Source of the DNA: Micavibrio aeruginosavorus
Lineage (GTDB): Bacteria; Pseudomonadota; Alphaproteobacteria; Micavibrionales; Micavibrionaceae
DNA: 19,263 nucleotides
Direction of reading: 5' to 3'
Assembly: GCA_003241285.1 (NCBI GenBank)
Contig: QFOT01000026.1
Coordinates: forward strand, 1-19,263
Below the pieces are notes generated by a model. That model did not search any database and had not been told where the DNA came from. It saw only the letters and a list, made by a program, of their open reading frames with translations. The translations under genes were made by a program, and so were the position numbers. This document shows positions 15,932 through 19,263 of the stretch, piece by piece; within the stretch, counting starts at the first letter, position 1, and each line of letters starts with the position of its first letter.

Positions 15932-17415
15932 CAGTAGGATTTACCAATCAAAACTGTCTGGCCCTCATCTTCAAACGGCAAGCATCTTGAAGACAATGAG
16001 TACTCCTTGCGCACGGCTTCATAAGCTCCATCCGTCAAAACCGATATAGGCGCTTTCGCAAAGCCTATCTCGGATTTAAAGAATTCCTGGATCTCGGCAA
16101 TCGTTTTGGTTTCCTTGACTTTCGAACGGGTAAAATCATAGGCCCGCTTGTAAAGATAATTATGGCTCTGACTCAAGACATCCTGAATGCGGGCGACGAA
16201 TTCGTCAGGCGAGCAAGATTCTTTTGAGTCGCGCCCTATATCGCGGCGAACGAATGTAAGAGCATTTTGCTCGACTTCTCTCGCTCCGATCTCAACGCGC
16301 ACCGGAACGCCTTTCTTGATGGCATCCCACATTTTATCCGGCGCTCTTGCGTCAGATGTATCGACCTTGGCGCGGACGCCGATTTCCTTCAGGCGCTTGG
16401 CGAGTGTTTGTGCATATTCCAAGACAGGCCCTGCACCGCTTTCATCCTTGATAATCGGCAGGATCATGACCTGTGTCGGCGCGAGTTTTGGCGGCATGAT
16501 TAAACCATCATCATCGCCATGGCTCATAATCATTGCACCTATAGAACGCGTCGTTAAACCCCATGACGTCGTCCAAGCCAATTGCTCTTTTCCGTCCCGG
16601 CCTTGAAATTTTATGTTGCAAGACTTGGAAAAAGTTTGCCCTAGGTCATGCGATGTGCACATTTGTAAGGCTTTGCCATCCTGCATCATGCCTTCAATAG
16701 TATATGTATTTACAGCGCCGGGGAATTTTTCTTCCGGCGTTTTTTCGCCTTTAAAACCAGGAATGGCAAACCAATTTTCATAGAGGTCATTATAAACCTC
16801 TAACATTTTACGGGCGTCACGATTACCTTCTTCTGCCGTTTCAAAAGCATTATGACCCTCTTGCCAGAGGAATTCAGATGTGCGCAGGAACAGACGCGTG
16901 CGCATTTCCCACCGCATGACATTAGCCCATTGATTTAAAAGCAAAGGCAAATCGCGATAGCTTTGTGTCCAGCGGGCCATTGCATCGCCGATAATCGTTT
17001 CCGATGTCGGGCGAATAACGAAAGTCTCTTCAAGCTTGGCATCCGGTGCCGGAATAAGCTTGCCATCCGGTCCGGCTTCAAGGCGGTGATGCGTAACGAC
17101 CGCGCATTCCTTGGCAAAACCATCAATATGCTCGGCTTCTTTGGCGATAAAGCTCAAAGGAATAAGCAAAGGAAAATATGCGTTCTGAACGCCCTCCGCC
17201 TTAATTAAATCATCGAGCGCACGCTGGATATTTTCCCATAGCGCATAACCATTCGGCTTGATAATCATCGAACCGCGAGTTGGGGAATTTTCCGCAAGGT
17301 CCGCAACTTTGACGACTTCCTGATACCATTCAGGAAAATTTTCTTCCCGTGTTGGTGAAATCGCAGATTTGGAATTTTTTCCGTGCGCTTTTTGAGCCTG
17401 ATTTGGCTGATTCAT
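15931..17415 (-). CDS. proS: Prolyl-tRNA synthetase, archaeal/eukaryotic-type (type 3), 494 aa
   Basis: Charges tRNA-Pro with proline. The architecture is that of the type 3 enzyme: an opening ENFPEWYQEVVKVADL, SPTRGSMIIKPNGYALWE, then RPTSETIIGDAMARW (135-149), motif 2 around MRWEMRTRLFLRTSEFLWQE (168-186), motif 3 SWGLTTRSIGAM (284-295), an anticodon-binding domain from about 316, and a C-terminal domain ending GKSY. It lacks the bacterial N-terminal signature and the bacterial editing insertion. Most cysteines that bind zinc in the C-terminal domain of many type 3 enzymes are absent; only the RCLPF cysteine remains. Alphaproteobacteria normally have a bacterial-type ProRS of about 440 residues at this place. 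The start at 17415 has AGGA upstream; the stop is coupled to the permease start. Confidence 0.96.
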   Translation of the reverse strand: MNQPNQAQKAHGKNSKSAISPTREENFPEWYQEVVKVADLAENSPTRGSMIIKPNGYALWENIQRALDDLIKAEGVQNAYFPLLIPLSFIAKEAEHIDGFAKECAVVTHHRLEAGPDGKLIPAPDAKLEETFVIRPTSETIIGDAMARWTQSYRDLPLLLNQWANVMRWEMRTRLFLRTSEFLWQEGHNAFETAEEGNRDARKMLEVYNDLYENWFAIPGFKGEKTPEEKFPGAVNTYTIEGMMQDGKALQMCTSHDLGQTFSKSCNIKFQGRDGKEQLAWTTSWGLTTRSIGAMIMSHGDDDGLIMPPKLAPTQVMILPIIKDESGAGPVLEYAQTLAKRLKEIGVRAKVDTSDARAPDKMWDAIKKGVPVRVEIGAREVEQNALTFVRRDIGRDSKESCSPDEFVARIQDVLSQSHNYLYKRAYDFTRSKVKETKTIAEIQEFFKSEIGFAKAPISVLTDGAYEAVRKEYSLSSRCLPFEDEGQTVLIGKSY

Positions 17416-17445
17416 TTTACTAGTCCTGTATAGAAATTTTATTTT

Positions 17446-17964
17446 TTAGCGGGCTGGCATTGTCGATGATGGTGCGGCGGTTCCCGGCATTGGTACTTCC
17501 GGCGTTGACATCACATTGACGTTTCTGGGTGGCACCGGAACATTGGTCGGAACCGGAGCTTCGCCTGCTCGCCCGCAAAGAGAGTTTACATTGCTGCTGA
17601 TATCCTGACCGTTATAAAGAACACGGCCATCGTTATAAACTTTCAGATTGCCGAAATTGCTTTCCATTACGGCAGGCTGTGAAAGGTTCAGCTTCTTTGC
17701 AAGGTCTATGTTCAAGGGAACTTCTGTATATGTCGATGAAACGATCTGCGGCGCAGAATTTATATCCGCCGGAGCAACCGCATTTCCATTCACATCCACG
17801 CCGCCTTGATAGGCAACATCACTGGATGGCGTATGAACCATGGCGGGTTTGCAGATAATACGCTCAACCGCAACGGAAGAGCTGATGCCATCCGTAGGAT
17901 CTGCGGCCTGAGCTGCTGTCGACAAAGATACGAATGCTGAAATTATGTATATAAATCTTTTCAT
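17446..17964 (-). CDS. Exported protein of unknown function (172 aa)
   Basis: I do not recognise this protein. It has a clear type I signal peptide (MKRFIYIISAFVSLSTAAQA, cleavage after A20), so it should be periplasmic. The mature part is small, with two cysteines (C38 and C130) that could form a disulfide. A compact segment follows around NFGNLKVYNDGRVLYNGQDI (103-122), and the last 40 residues are rich in proline, with VPVPP and VPMPG. I start at ATG 17964 because it begins the signal peptide and overlaps the upstream stop as ATGA. Longer in-frame starts up to 18189 run through the upstream gene and read as out-of-frame sequence. It sits between a DUF1467 membrane protein and proS, 30 nt before the latter. 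Confidence 0.85.
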   Translation of the reverse strand: MKRFIYIISAFVSLSTAAQAADPTDGISSSVAVERIICKPAMVHTPSSDVAYQGGVDVNGNAVAPADINSAPQIVSSTYTEVPLNIDLAKKLNLSQPAVMESNFGNLKVYNDGRVLYNGQDISSNVNSLCGRAGEAPVPTNVPVPPRNVNVMSTPEVPMPGTAAPSSTMPAR

Positions 17965-18230
17965 CTTAAACCGTCCTGCTTTTCCATGTTTCGGGCCATT
18001 GCGTAAAAATCTAGGACATTCGCCTCTATAAGTCCATAAACGATCAGAAAGATAATGACGGAAAGCCCTGTAGTAATTAGGAATTTTAGCGCCAGACGTG
18101 GTTTTGCCGGAACATTTCCGGTTTCGCCCGCTACCGGATCTTCCGAAGGCGCATTCCCCCATGGTAATACGCAGAATAAAAACGTCCACCAGATCAGCGT
18201 AAAAGTGACAATTGCCTGAACTAAAGTCAT
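17961..18230 (-). CDS. DUF1467 family small membrane protein (89 aa)
   Basis: A two-helix inner-membrane protein: first helix about residues 4-23 with LIWWTFLFCVLPWG, a short polar loop with PAKPRLALKFLIT, then a second helix to about residue 70. The IWW...LPWG and P.RP/KPRL pattern is that of DUF1467, a family typical of alphaproteobacteria and often found next to rnj. Its function is not known. Its ATG directly abuts the rnj stop (TAAATG), and its stop overlaps the next gene by four bases, so all three are likely co-translated. Confidence 0.88.
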   Translation of the reverse strand: MTLVQAIVTFTLIWWTFLFCVLPWGNAPSEDPVAGETGNVPAKPRLALKFLITTGLSVIIFLIVYGLIEANVLDFYAMARNMEKQDGLR

Positions 18231-19263
18231 TTAAACCTTTAAAATATGAACGGAAACCTTTGGTTTAATTCCCAAAATCTGGTTTACCATGCGGCGGACT
18301 GAAATACGGATTTCTTCTTCATGTTTTTTGACATCAAAAATATTCTCGTTTTTAAGATCGTAAATTGCGTCTTCAACCTCCTGACGAACCTCACCGATTA
18401 ATTGCTTTTCAGCACTATCATGGTCGATCAAGCCAATCAGGGTAATTTGCGGTTCCATGATCAGGTCGAATTTCGCATTCATTGCCAGTGAAATATGAAT
18501 TGCGCCACTGAATTGCAATTTCCGGCGCTCGGTGATTCCTTTGTGATCCGACCGGACAATACGGTTCGGCTCAACCGCCAACAAGCCAGTCCTGACATGA
18601 TCGACGACTTCTACATCTCCGGGCGCAAGCTTGATTACGGCGCCATTCGTAGGAAGAACGGTTTTTGCGCCAAGACTGCGCGCGATTTCCGCTTGCGCTT
18701 CCAACATCACGCGCTCGCCATGAACTGGGATAACATATTGAGGCTTCAGCCATGACAACATGTCACGCACCTCATCCGCATACGGGTGGCCGGATACATG
18801 GATCTTGTGGCTGGCATTATCCGGATCGATAATACGCACCTTCGCCGCCGTCAGGTTGTTTTTAACATCGTTAATTTCTTTTTCATTCCCGGGAATAGCG
18901 CGGGAAGAAAAAATAACCGTATCGCCCGTACCAAGTTTAATTTTTGGCCATTCGCCGCGCGCCATTCTTGCAAGCGCCGCCATCGGCTCGCCTTGCGATC
19001 CGGTGACAATCATCACCACATTGTCGGTCGGGATATAGCCGAGATCGTCTTCCGATACGAATTGATCGATATCTTTTAGATATCCATTGGTTTTTGCCGC
19101 CGATGTCATACGGTGAAGCGAGCGGCCCATGATACAGGTACTGCGCCCCGACGCTTTTGCCGCTTTTACGATACTGTTGATACGCGCAATGTTGGAAGCA
19201 AAAATCGTGATCGCGATACGCCCATGGCAATTCTTGAAAACAGACACCAAACCTTTTTCAACG
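18231..19263 (-). CDS. rnj: Ribonuclease J, C-terminal part (343 aa in window)
   Basis: RNase J is a metallo-beta-lactamase/beta-CASP ribonuclease with 5'-3' exo- and endonuclease activity used in rRNA and mRNA processing. The frame is open to the window edge, so the N-terminal catalytic core with the HxHxDH motif is outside. What is visible includes the beta-CASP segment TIFASNIARI, VTGSQGEPMAAL, FSSRAIPGNE, the conserved SGHPYADE and PVHGE motifs near the active site, and the C-terminal dimerisation region ending in VSVHILKV. Length suggests about 210 residues are missing compared with the usual 550. TTG 19250 is an internal leucine codon, not the start. Alphaproteobacteria keep RNase J next to DUF1467. 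Confidence 0.95.
   Translation of the reverse strand, partial: VEKGLVSVFKNCHGRIAITIFASNIARINSIVKAAKASGRSTCIMGRSLHRMTSAAKTNGYLKDIDQFVSEDDLGYIPTDNVVMIVTGSQGEPMAALARMARGEWPKIKLGTGDTVIFSSRAIPGNEKEINDVKNNLTAAKVRIIDPDNASHKIHVSGHPYADEVRDMLSWLKPQYVIPVHGERVMLEAQAEIARSLGAKTVLPTNGAVIKLAPGDVEVVDHVRTGLLAVEPNRIVRSDHKGITERRKLQFSGAIHISLAMNAKFDLIMEPQITLIGLIDHDSAEKQLIGEVRQEVEDAIYDLKNENIFDVKKHEEEIRISVRRMVNQILGIKPKVSVHILKV

Noticed and set aside
17965..18189. N-terminal extension of the exported protein to ATG 18189
   Set aside because: The added residues come from the DUF1467 gene in another frame and would bury the signal peptide in mid-protein; ATG 17964 gives an ATGA overlap and a proper signal peptide.
1..19263. 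A wholly new multi-gene system, CRISPR array, prophage or insertion sequence
   Set aside because: All but one gene belong to known core or DUF families in a conserved order. I found no direct-repeat arrays, transposase or integrase genes. The unusual points are the duplicated rseP, the swapped proS and the intergenic structures.

Overview
The window is a stretch of core alphaproteobacterial chromosome. Every gene I can support lies on the minus strand, so transcription runs from high to low coordinates. Evidence for Alphaproteobacteria is the gene order rpsB-tsf-pyrH-frr-uppS-cdsA-dxr-rseP-bamA, the neighbouring rnj/DUF1467/proS/lolC/lolD/dnaE block, and the use of RNase J beside a DUF1467 membrane protein. 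The cell is Gram-negative (Bam and Lol machinery) and makes isoprenoids by the MEP route (dxr). Base composition is moderate, near half GC in most genes. I cannot name a genus.

Reading in the direction of transcription, 19263 to about 14000 holds the 3' part of rnj, a DUF1467 membrane protein, an unrecognised exported protein, proS, a LolC/E-family permease and lolD, with abutting or overlapping ends. dnaE (13962-10534) follows after a short gap. A good sigma70-type promoter (10472-10501) and a leader of about 120 nt then precede rpsB-tsf. A strong intrinsic terminator (8530-8555) closes that unit.

The next unit, pyrH-frr-uppS-cdsA-dxr, is tightly packed: most junctions share one to eleven bases. 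It combines translation (ribosome recycling), UMP supply, and the polyprenyl, phospholipid and isoprenoid precursor steps of envelope building. It leads into two consecutive genes for RseP-type site-2 proteases and then bamA, cut off by the window edge.

The clearest departures from a textbook locus are three. (1) There are two intact rseP paralogues in tandem. The upstream copy is markedly AT-rich, and the gap between the copies carries what looks like the decayed 3' end of another dxr gene. (2) The ProRS is the archaeal/eukaryotic-type (type 3) enzyme in the place where alphaproteobacteria normally carry a bacterial-type proS, with most cysteines of its C-terminal zinc site absent. (3) A 61-nt element with perfect 13-bp arms lies just upstream of bamA. 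I found no CRISPR array, insertion sequence, tRNA, rRNA or phage genes, and nothing I would call a wholly new multi-gene system. No gene-free stretch exceeds 300 bases.
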